From: Caryophanales bacterium UBA1744
GTDB lineage: Bacteria; Bacillota_I; Bacilli_A; RFN20; CAG-826
Assembly: GCA_002314915.1 (NCBI GenBank)
Contig: DCHU01000024.1
Coordinates: 9,424-27,435 of the forward strand
DNA length: 18,012 nt
Direction of reading: 5' to 3'
The position numbers and the translations under genes were made by a program. The notes beneath the pieces were generated by a model. The model did no database searches and was not told where the DNA came from. It was given only the letters and a program-made list of their open reading frames with translations. Below are positions 1 through 6,322 of the stretch, piece after piece. Numbering within the stretch: position 1 is the stretch's first letter; each line of letters starts with the position of its first letter.

Positions 1-41
1 ACGAGCTCTCTTTTTCTATGCAAATTTGATGGTGGAAATGC

Positions 42-1457
42 TTACTTAGATACATCCATTCTAGTCGAAGTGATTAGTAAATCTTTAGTAGTATTTGATA
101 TATTATCAATTCTTATAGACTCAAATACTTTCACAATGGCCTGTCCTGGCACATTTCCTTTGCGGACATTACGGCGCAAAGTGTACATGACTTCACCATC
201 TTCTCGATGTGAATTTATGAGAGCGATTTCCGCCGCCACACGAATCTCATCAGCGGTTGCATCGTCTTTTTTTATAACAACATGTGAGCCGGAGTCTCCC
301 ATAATGTGCAACCACATATGGTTCTTGCTAGTCGCGAATAAGAATGTCAGACAATCGTTTTGTTTCGATGTCTTTCCATATAGGATGTGAGTGCCCTTGT
401 ATTCAACTTGATATGGAAGGGTAGCCAGCGAAAGAGAATCGAATCCATCTTTTCTCTTCTTACCTGTCTTTTTGCTTAAACCAAGATCCTTTTCAAGTAC
501 TTCGAGTCCTTCTTCATCCGCAGCTAAAACCTGTTTTAAGGCAGAGGAGATGTTCTGTAGTTCTTCCTCGGTTTTAAGAATGTTCTCCTCGCCATATGCG
601 ATTGTCTGTTTCGCCTTCTTTGCGTTTTTGTAATACTTCTCGGCATTTTTAGGGAGTGATTTTAAAGGATCGAGTTTAATCGTTTTTCCTTCGTATTCGA
701 ATGACTTTGCTCCATCCTTGATCTCGCCATAGCAAATATAGATTGCGTCCCCGAATCTTGAGTCATCCAAATGAGTTTTGGCATCCTCTATTTCGTTCTG
801 GAGAACAATAATCTTTCTCGCAAGCGATTTCTCTTTCGCTTTGAGTGCGGTGATTACATGCCCGAATCTATCTTTCTTACGTCTTGCCGAAATTTCGGTT
901 TCTTTACTTAGACAGTATTTAAGATACTCATTTGAATCGAATCCGTTTTCTTCGTGTTTAAAGTTGCCCATTGGAGGATATGAGTAAGTCATTCCTCTAT
1001 ATAAAGGACGTGCGTCAGTAAAATCTCCAGGCCTATACGAGACAATAATCTTGTCATCGGCATCGGTGACTATGAGGTTAGCGTGATGAGGAATCATCTC
1101 GAAATACATGTTTCTCGCTTCCTCTTTATAAACCGAGTTAATGATTGTTAGGCTGAATTTAACTATCTTATTCTTTTCAGCGCACTCCATGTCAATGATA
1201 TAGGCGTTGCCAACTTCCTTCTGGAATTGGTCCAAGAAACGAGAATCCTGACCCCTTCCATCGATTGAGTGGGTAGCGGTGTAGAATCTTGGATCCGTGT
1301 CATCCAACGATATGACAAAACGATGATCGTCTTTTCCGGATAAGTGGAAGAAGATTGAATTCGAGGCGTAGAAAAATGGATGAGAGATGTGCTTATTGAG
1401 AAGCTTTTCTTTCATGAATTTCACAAATGTTTCCAAATTTTCAGCGGTAAATCTCAT
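42..1457 (-). CDS. rqcH: RqcH-like NFACT-family ribosome quality control protein, divergent and short
   Basis: RqcH/Rqc2 (NFACT, formerly 'fibronectin-binding protein') binds stalled 50S subunits and recruits tRNA-Ala to add C-terminal alanine tails. The 471-residue product has the family layout. An NFACT-N region spans about residues 1-165 and includes MIPHHANLIVTD, matching the usual EIMGRHSNIILVD, and a YPP stretch near 160. A charged coiled-coil region spans about 190-335 and includes LPKNAEKYYK. An NFACT-R region starts near 352, with MWLHIMGDSGSHVVIKK and the later YTLRRNVRK. Two things are odd. The conserved DR pair that selects tRNA-Ala is N96-K97 here, and only about 30 residues join NFACT-N to the coiled coil, so the helix-hairpin-helix segment of full-length (about 570 aa) homologues appears absent. 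The start is supported by N-terminal similarity from residue 1; no Shine-Dalgarno is visible. It is divergent from gmk. Family assignment is firm; retained alanine-tailing activity is uncertain. Confidence 0.85.
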   Translation of the reverse strand: MRFTAENLETFVKFMKEKLLNKHISHPFFYASNSIFFHLSGKDDHRFVISLDDTDPRFYTATHSIDGRGQDSRFLDQFQKEVGNAYIIDMECAEKNKIVKFSLTIINSVYKEEARNMYFEMIPHHANLIVTDADDKIIVSYRPGDFTDARPLYRGMTYSYPPMGNFKHEENGFDSNEYLKYCLSKETEISARRKKDRFGHVITALKAKEKSLARKIIVLQNEIEDAKTHLDDSRFGDAIYICYGEIKDGAKSFEYEGKTIKLDPLKSLPKNAEKYYKNAKKAKQTIAYGEENILKTEEELQNISSALKQVLAADEEGLEVLEKDLGLSKKTGKKRKDGFDSLSLATLPYQVEYKGTHILYGKTSKQNDCLTFLFATSKNHMWLHIMGDSGSHVVIKKDDATADEIRVAAEIALINSHREDGEVMYTLRRNVRKGNVPGQAIVKVFESIRIDNISNTTKDLLITSTRMDVSK

Positions 1458-1467
1458 AGCGGATACA

Positions 1468-1476
1468 ATAATACCA
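1468..1476 (-). promoter_or_regulatory. Extended -10 promoter of rqcH, nearly leaderless
   Basis: Read on the minus strand, TGG followed by TATTAT forms an extended -10 element. A start site about 7 bases downstream would fall near 1461, leaving only about 4 bases before the ATG at 1457. No convincing -35 hexamer is visible, which fits an extended -10 promoter. No ribosome binding site is present. Motif seen; start site inferred. Confidence 0.5.
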
Positions 1477-1491
1477 TTAAATCGCTTTCAC

Positions 1492-1506
1492 TAACTAATT
1501 TAGTTA
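1492..1506. repeat. Palindrome TAACTAA-T-TTAGTTA between rqcH and gmk
   Basis: This is a perfect inverted repeat of 7-base arms around one central base, in the 92-base divergent region. It overlaps where the rqcH -35 would lie and sits just upstream of the gmk -35 at 1513. That placement suits an operator acting on both genes, but AT-rich sequence can produce such repeats by chance. Confidence 0.4.
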
Positions 1507-1512
1507 ATAAGA

Positions 1513-1541
1513 TTGTAAGAAGATGTAAATGAAACTATACT
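1513..1541 (+). promoter_or_regulatory. gmk promoter, -35 TTGTAA / 17 bp / -10 TATACT
   Basis: A -35-like TTGTAA (1513-1518) lies exactly 17 bases before TATACT (1536-1541). The expected transcription start at about 1548 is within two bases of the ATG at 1550, predicting a leaderless gmk transcript. The earlier in-frame ATG at 1529 lies upstream of this -10 and would not be on such an mRNA. Confidence 0.55.
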
Positions 1542-1549
1542 TTTTACAT

Positions 1550-2137
1550 ATGAAGCGTGGATTGTTAATCATTATGTCAGGACCTAGTGGTGTTGGCAAA
1601 GGCACCGTTAGACAAAAGGTTATGGAGGACACAACTCTCAACCTTACATATTCCATTTCAATGACTACTCGTGGACCACGTGCTGGCGAACAGAACGGTA
1701 GAGAATATTTCTTCGTCACCAAAGAAGAGTTCGAGAAAAACATCGCTGAGGGCAACCTCCTTGAGTACAACTACTTTGTATCAAATTATTACGGTACACC
1801 TAAGGGTTATGTTGACCAATTAAGAAACGAAGGAAAGAACGTTTTGCTTGAGATTGATGTCAATGGAGCGAAGACCGTAATGGCAAAATGCAAAGAGATC
1901 GGTGATGATGTTGTCTCCTTCTTCATCCTGCCTCCTTCAATGCAGGCGCTTGAGGACCGCATTAGAGGACGCAGAAGTGAACCTGAGGATGTTATCCAGG
2001 AAAGACTTTCGAAAGCTGCAGCAGAAATTGACCAGTCAGGTAATTACAAATATCCAGTCGTCAACGATAATCTTGAAGAAACCGCAAAACTCATTCGCGA
2101 AATCATCGTTAAAGAAAGTGAAAAGAATTCTGATTAG
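1550..2137 (+). CDS. gmk: Guanylate kinase
   Basis: It phosphorylates GMP (and dGMP) to GDP with ATP, in the cytoplasm. The 195-residue product starts MKRGLLIIMSGPSGVGKGT, matching the usual guanylate kinase N-terminus with its P-loop. TTRGPRAGEQNGREYFF (GMP binding), NYYGTPKGYV and LEIDVNGAKTV follow, then the lid region around RIRGRRSEPEDVIQERL and the C-terminal VVNDNLEETA. Length is normal for the family. I chose the ATG at 1550 over the in-frame ATG at 1529 because family homology begins there and a well-spaced promoter lies between the two, although neither start has a good Shine-Dalgarno. Gmk followed by priA is the Bacillus order, but rpoZ and coaBC, which normally separate them, are missing. 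Confidence 0.95.
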   Translation: MKRGLLIIMSGPSGVGKGTVRQKVMEDTTLNLTYSISMTTRGPRAGEQNGREYFFVTKEEFEKNIAEGNLLEYNYFVSNYYGTPKGYVDQLRNEGKNVLLEIDVNGAKTVMAKCKEIGDDVVSFFILPPSMQALEDRIRGRRSEPEDVIQERLSKAAAEIDQSGNYKYPVVNDNLEETAKLIREIIVKESEKNSD

Positions 2138-2158
2138 TTAATATGCTCAACATAGTTG

Positions 2159-2164
2159 TATAAT
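2159..2164 (+). promoter_or_regulatory. Candidate priA -10 box TATAAT, leaderless geometry
   Basis: A consensus TATAAT in the 33-base gmk-priA gap ends 6 bases before the priA ATG. The predicted start site (about 2171) is therefore the A of the start codon. No clear -35 hexamer and no Shine-Dalgarno are visible. Co-transcription from gmk is also possible. Confidence 0.45.
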
Positions 2165-2170
2165 TGATTT

Positions 2171-4372
2171 ATGCAATTGGTGAGCGTCTTAACACAGTAT
2201 GGAGCTCGTGCATTAGCGCGAACTTTTTCTTATGTGTACTATGGTAAGAAAAAAGTTGAGGAACGCTTTAGGGTAAGAATCAATTTCAACGGTAAGGAAA
2301 TAATGGGATTCGTCACTGATGTTCAAACCGTAAACAAAACTCAAGAAGAATTAGAAAACGATTTTGGATATGCCATTAAGGAAATCTTCGAATCAGATAT
2401 CATTGATGAAGAACCTTTGATCAACGATGAACTAATGGAATTGGCAAATAGTGTTGCCGATTATTACATGGCTCCTTTGATTTCCGTTCTCCAAGCGATG
2501 CTCCCAAAGACTCTTTCTCCTAAGATGTCTTCTTTGAAGGGCCCAAAAATCGCGTATGAGAAATGGGCTAAAGTCGTAGATTCGGATGAAGAAGGCTTAA
2601 CTCCTAAACAAATTGAAATGCTGCGACTCATCGTCTCCAATGGAGAAGTTCTTAAGAAAGAGTGTGGATCGCCAGCGATTCTTAAAGCACTTGAAGATAA
2701 GAAGAAAGTTGTTCTTTTCAACAAAGAGAAAATGAGGTTTGTGTTACCTCCTGAGGAAAGAGAGAATCCTCACGAAATGTCTGATGAACAAAGAAATGCT
2801 TACAATACAATTCTCTCATCCGAAAAAGATGTTGTTCTTTTGCAGGGTGTCACCGGTTCAGGAAAGACTGAGGTTTACCTCAGAGTGTCAGAAAAATACC
2901 TTGAAGATGGCAAGACTGTCTTAATGCTTGTACCGGAGATTAATCTCACCCCGCAGATGGTTGAATACTTCTCTCGTCGTTTCGGCCCTAAGGTCGCCAT
3001 TCTTCACAGCGAGCTCACTCCCGGGGAAAGATACGATGAATATAGGCGTATTGCTCAAGGAAAGGCTCAGATTGTCGTTGGAGCTAGAAGTGCCGTTTTC
3101 GCACCTCTCAACAACATTGGGTTGATTATCCTTGATGAAGAGCATGTTGAGTCATATAAGCAAGACAACACGCCTTATTATCACGCTAGAGAAGTGGCGA
3201 TTATGAGAGGAAAGATTTCTAATGCCAAGGTCCTTCTTGGCTCGGCGACTCCTACTCTTGAAACTAAAGCTAGAGCAATGCGTGGAGTATATGGATACGC
3301 CGAGATGAAGAACAGAGTTAATCAGCGCCCTCTTCCAAAGACAGAGATTATCGATTTGTGCAATAGATTCAATTACGATAAATCATCAGAAAAACTGACA
3401 AAGCCTGTATTACAGGCTATTAAAGAAAGAATCGAGAAGAACGAACAGTCCTTGCTCCTTATTAATAGACGCGGATACTGGACCGCTATCAACTGCCCTC
3501 AGTGCGGTTATATTTTCGCTTGCCCTCAGTGCGGAGGAAACCTCACCTATCACGTTCATGACCATATGCTTAAGTGCCATCACTGTGGCGAAGTTCAGAT
3601 CCATCCGGATAAATGTCCTGGTTGCGGTTATACAAAACTTAGGAGAGTTGGTTATGGAACCGAAAGAATTGTTGAAGAACTGAAAGAAATCATGCCGGGC
3701 TGTAGAGTGGCCAGAATGGACTCTGATGTTAGCCAAGTCTCCAAGAAGATGGAAGAAACGCTTAAGTCATTTAAAAACGGAGAGTATGACATTCTTGTCG
3801 GAACTCAGATGATTGCTAAAGGACACGACTTTCCAAACGTCACGCTTTCAAGCGTCGTTATGGCCGATATCGGTTTATCTCTCCCTACATATAGAGCCGC
3901 CGAAAGAACATTCCAATTGATTGCTCAAGCGGTTGGAAGAAGTGGACGTTCCAAGAAAGAAGGCGTTGCTTTTATTCAAACTTACAACCCTCGCCATTAC
4001 GCCATAACTCTCGGTGCTACCCAGGATTATGAAAGATTTTTTGTTCGTGAGATGAATGAGAGAAAGGTTACGCAATACCCTCCATACACCTATCTAATAC
4101 TTCTAGAATTTGCGGCAGTGAACGAAGAAAGATGCGTTAATGCTGCCTATGAGATAAAACAAGCATTGGAGGAAAAGAACCTCGATACGCTAAATGTCGT
4201 TGGACCTATCACACCGTTCTATTCGATGGTCGGCGGAAAACACAAGAGGGTCGTTTTGCTTAAAATGAAAAAACGCGACGAGGTTGTAAATGCCCTTAAA
4301 GAATTGCTTTCATCACCAATTTCTTCAGGTGCTGTCGACATTTCTGTAAACGTTGATCCGTTAGACTACTAA
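2171..4372 (+). CDS. priA: Primosomal protein N' (PriA replication-restart helicase)
   Basis: PriA recognises stalled forks and D-loops, unwinds the lagging strand and loads the primosome. The 733-residue product begins with a 3'-DNA-binding domain (about residues 1-110, ending VLQAMLPKTLSPK). The SF2 helicase core follows, with Walker A GVTGSGKTEVY near 226-236 and the DEEH box (LDEEHVESYKQD) near 322. The zinc module, about residues 442-485, has all four CxxC pairs (CPQC, CPQC, CHHC, CPGC), and helicase motifs VGTQMIAKGHDFPNV and QAVGRSGR come after it. It is somewhat shorter than Bacillus PriA (about 800 aa), but no domain is missing. Homology from the first residues supports the ATG at 2171, even though it lacks a ribosome binding site. 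Confidence 0.96.
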   Translation: MQLVSVLTQYGARALARTFSYVYYGKKKVEERFRVRINFNGKEIMGFVTDVQTVNKTQEELENDFGYAIKEIFESDIIDEEPLINDELMELANSVADYYMAPLISVLQAMLPKTLSPKMSSLKGPKIAYEKWAKVVDSDEEGLTPKQIEMLRLIVSNGEVLKKECGSPAILKALEDKKKVVLFNKEKMRFVLPPEERENPHEMSDEQRNAYNTILSSEKDVVLLQGVTGSGKTEVYLRVSEKYLEDGKTVLMLVPEINLTPQMVEYFSRRFGPKVAILHSELTPGERYDEYRRIAQGKAQIVVGARSAVFAPLNNIGLIILDEEHVESYKQDNTPYYHAREVAIMRGKISNAKVLLGSATPTLETKARAMRGVYGYAEMKNRVNQRPLPKTEIIDLCNRFNYDKSSEKLTKPVLQAIKERIEKNEQSLLLINRRGYWTAINCPQCGYIFACPQCGGNLTYHVHDHMLKCHHCGEVQIHPDKCPGCGYTKLRRVGYGTERIVEELKEIMPGCRVARMDSDVSQVSKKMEETLKSFKNGEYDILVGTQMIAKGHDFPNVTLSSVVMADIGLSLPTYRAAERTFQLIAQAVGRSGRSKKEGVAFIQTYNPRHYAITLGATQDYERFFVREMNERKVTQYPPYTYLILLEFAAVNEERCVNAAYEIKQALEEKNLDTLNVVGPITPFYSMVGGKHKRVVLLKMKKRDEVVNALKELLSSPISSGAVDISVNVDPLDY

Positions 4373-4380
4373 TACACTTT

Positions 4381-4398
4381 TTTGATAATTGTATCAAA
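4381..4398. repeat. Inverted repeat TTTGATA-ATTG-TATCAAA downstream of priA
   Basis: Perfect 7-base arms flank a 4-base loop, starting 8 bases after the priA stop. It is preceded and followed by short T runs, so a weak AT-only terminator hairpin is possible. Its TTGAT/ATCAA half-sites also recall FNR-type operators, although the half-site spacing is 6 rather than 4 bases. It lies about 60 bases upstream of the predicted start site of the next operon. Confidence 0.35.
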
Positions 4399-4405
4399 TT
4401 TCACT

Positions 4406-4430
4406 ATTCCCTCTATTTAGGGCAATTTTC
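4406..4430 (+). terminator. Possible weak priA terminator
   Basis: ATTCCCT (4406-4412) can pair with AGGG-c-AAT (4419-4426) across a 6-base loop, with one bulged C. TTTC follows. The stem has only three G-C pairs and overlaps the -35 region of the next promoter, so this is a tentative call. Confidence 0.3.
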
Positions 4431-4431
4431 T

Positions 4432-4448
4432 ATGTGATATAATCACAT
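4432..4448 (+). promoter_or_regulatory. Promoter -10 TATAAT embedded in a 17-bp palindrome
   Basis: A consensus TATAAT (4438-4443) lies inside the perfect inverted repeat ATGTGAT-ATA-ATCACAT. The expected start site is about 4450, giving a leader of about 17 bases with a good ribosome binding site. No convincing -35 is visible. A protein bound to the palindrome would cover the -10, so repression is the natural reading. The half-sites read TGTGA-N5-TCACA, CRP-like but with a spacer one base short. Confidence 0.55.
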
Positions 4449-4455
4449 GTGAATC

Positions 4456-4460
4456 GAGGA
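4456..4460 (+). promoter_or_regulatory. Ribosome binding site GAGGA that fixes the start at 4467
   Basis: GAGGA ends 6 bases before the ATG at 4467. This supports that start over the in-frame GTG at 4449, which overlaps the promoter palindrome and the predicted transcription start. Confidence 0.6.
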
Positions 4461-4466
4461 TTCAAT

Positions 4467-4976
4467 ATGATCACCATTTCTTTATTAGGCTTAGACCAAT
4501 ACGTGGCTGGCCACTACAGCAAGATGCACACGGAAAATCTCGCTCAGCTTTTTGAGGTTGACGAAGAGAGCATTTCTTTCTATGCACCAAACTCCATGAT
4601 TATTCACAATGGAGTAGAACAGACTTCTTGGAATACCGAAGTCAGAATTCACCTTCCTACAAAGTTTGCACCACTTGAAGAGAAAGTCGCTGACTATCTC
4701 ATCCAGACTCTCAAGGAAATCACCATTAATTTAAATATCACATTCGAGTATTTCGAAGAGGCGAGCCACTACGAATACGTGAATGACTCATACCCAAGGT
4801 TCATCAAAGCCGACAACATCGTCGAAATGGACGACCCATACGCTGAAAGCGATGAAGAAGAATACGATGGCCCGGCACCAGAACCATATTTAGGAAACGT
4901 CTTCGAAGGCAAAGAGGAAGAGTTAGACGCAAAATGGAGCGCTAACGAAGAATACCTCACCGAAGAAGACAAATAA
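4467..4976 (+). CDS. Conserved-looking hypothetical protein with acidic C-terminal tail
   Basis: I do not recognise this 169-residue protein. Residues 1 to about 97 look folded and suggest strand-helix-strand-strand-helix-strand: MITISLLG, a helix around YSKMHTENLAQLFEV, ISFYAPNSMIIHNG, TEVRIHLP, a helix around LEEKVADYLIQTLKEI, then NLNITFEYFE. That order resembles tautomerase/ferredoxin-like folds, but there is no N-terminal catalytic proline, so no activity is claimed. From about residue 110 the protein is very rich in Asp and Glu (for example ESDEEEYD and KEEELD) and probably extended. There is no signal peptide or membrane segment. It is the first gene of a seven-gene run, 15 bases before the RsmB-like gene. 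In Bacillus, def and fmt occupy this interval. A role linked to ribosomes or nucleic acid is only guilt by association. Confidence 0.8.
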   Translation: MITISLLGLDQYVAGHYSKMHTENLAQLFEVDEESISFYAPNSMIIHNGVEQTSWNTEVRIHLPTKFAPLEEKVADYLIQTLKEITINLNITFEYFEEASHYEYVNDSYPRFIKADNIVEMDDPYAESDEEEYDGPAPEPYLGNVFEGKEEELDAKWSANEEYLTEEDK

Positions 4977-4991
4977 TAGGAGGACCGGAAC

Positions 4992-6317
4992 ATGCAGACA
5001 TTAGATATTTGCGAAACAGTATTAACTGACGTTCTTGCTAACGGATTAACTTTTGCCGAAGCGCTCAAGAAGGTTTTCAAGTCGAGCGTTGACCTTCGCC
5101 CACAGAGAAACACAGTTGCTTCATTAGTTGGTTGCGAACTTCGTCACCACCTTCTTTTCTCCTATCTCCTCAAGCCAATCGAAGCATTGACAGATGCTGA
5201 TAAGAGACTTGTCTCTTTATGCCTTGCAGAATATTACTTCTATCAGAGACTTAACAAGGAAGAAGTCGATGCTCACTTGCTTAATAAGCTCGGTGAAGAA
5301 AAGATTGAACTCCTCAAACCATTATTCGATAAGTCGGGTAAGCCTGATGAATACATCCCTGCTGATATTTCAAAGTCCAGCAACAAGTATTTGTCGCTTA
5401 GATACAACACTCCAGAATGGGTTCTCAAAATCATTGAACACTATGGTTTTGGAACGACCTACAAAGTTCTTAGAAAGAATGCTCAGCAAAGAATATCAAC
5501 AGTTCGTGTGAGAGAAGGTTTCGACAAGAACACAATCGACCCTAATGCATTCAAAGGAACTCCTGTACCAGGTATTTACTACTACCAGTGCAAAGAGTCT
5601 TTAAGAAAACTTGAAGCGGCTAAAGAAGGGAAAATCTTCAACGAGAGACTTGCTACAAAGTTCATCTTAGACAAATATAGAGTCAGTGACCCTTCTGAAC
5701 TTTTCATCTTTGATGGAAATGGAGATGGAGCGATTTTCAAAGAGGCAATCGAGTCATACGGGACAAAGATTGGCATGAACTTTGGAGTCTACTCTGAAGA
5801 CAAGTATGCTGATGTCGCAAGAATGATCAGAACAGAAGGCTTGAAGAACATCAATTATTTCGCTGCAGACCCATCTTTCCTCGACGCAGCAATCTCACGT
5901 CCACAGGACTTGGTAATCGTTTCACCTAAATCAACAAACTTCGACTTAATCAGAGAACAGCCGGATTATCTCCTTCACTTCAAAAAGGATGAAATGGACG
6001 AACTCTTTAAAAAAGAGAAAGAAGCCCTCGAAGGCGTCTCTAAGGTTGTCGCAAATGATGGAATCCTCATTTATATGATTTACACAATTAGCAAGAAGGA
6101 GGGACATCAGACGGTCACCGAATTCTTACTAAATCACACAGAATTCAAATTTATCAAAGAAGAGCAGCTCTTCCCACAGGATGAACTTGATACCGCTATG
6201 TACTATGCGGTCCTCAAGAAGGAAGAAAACACAATCGCTCTAGATAACCCTGCAGCACTCGCCAACCCACTTGAAGGCACAGGATTCGCCCCAATGTCTT
6301 CTGCAAAGGAAAGATAG
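4992..6317 (+). CDS. RsmB-like protein lacking catalytic and SAM-binding motifs (probable pseudoenzyme)
   Basis: RsmB methylates C967 of 16S rRNA. This 441-residue protein has the RsmB length, position and architecture: an N-terminal NusB-like helical region (about 1-130), then YLSLRYNTPEWVLKIIEHYG near 133, which aligns with the family's 'RYSHPEWLV' segment, then a Rossmann-like domain. The active site is gone. The SAM loop (normally DxCAAPGGKT) is DGNGDGAIF at about 241. The PCSG motif is PKST, with Lys316 in place of cysteine. The STC(S/T) motif is MIYT, with Tyr364 in place of the second catalytic cysteine. The frame is open throughout, AGGAGG lies 8 bases before the ATG, and spacing to rlmN is 5 bases, so it is not a decaying pseudogene. 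An extra tail of about 30 residues ends the protein. Loss of methyltransferase activity is inferred from the motifs; an RNA-binding or assembly role is possible. Confidence 0.85.
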   Translation: MQTLDICETVLTDVLANGLTFAEALKKVFKSSVDLRPQRNTVASLVGCELRHHLLFSYLLKPIEALTDADKRLVSLCLAEYYFYQRLNKEEVDAHLLNKLGEEKIELLKPLFDKSGKPDEYIPADISKSSNKYLSLRYNTPEWVLKIIEHYGFGTTYKVLRKNAQQRISTVRVREGFDKNTIDPNAFKGTPVPGIYYYQCKESLRKLEAAKEGKIFNERLATKFILDKYRVSDPSELFIFDGNGDGAIFKEAIESYGTKIGMNFGVYSEDKYADVARMIRTEGLKNINYFAADPSFLDAAISRPQDLVIVSPKSTNFDLIREQPDYLLHFKKDEMDELFKKEKEALEGVSKVVANDGILIYMIYTISKKEGHQTVTEFLLNHTEFKFIKEEQLFPQDELDTAMYYAVLKKEENTIALDNPAALANPLEGTGFAPMSSAKER

Positions 6318-6322
6318 TTCCG

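Noticed and set aside
1..41. Possible feature at the left edge, downstream of rqcH
   Set aside because: No hairpin, gene end or motif can be supported in these 41 bases.
70..390. Open frame on the plus strand opposite rqcH, and many similar antisense or out-of-frame readings across the window
   Set aside because: They overlap strong coding regions, lack ribosome binding sites and show no protein-like composition or family motifs.
1529..1549. Longer guanylate kinase from the ATG at 1529
   Set aside because: A -10 box with a correctly spaced -35 lies between this ATG and the one at 1550, and family homology begins at 1550.
4449..4466. GTG at 4449 as an alternative, possibly leaderless, start giving six extra residues
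   Set aside because: It overlaps the promoter palindrome, while the ATG at 4467 has a well-spaced GAGGA site; the extra residues MNRGFN come from the leader itself.
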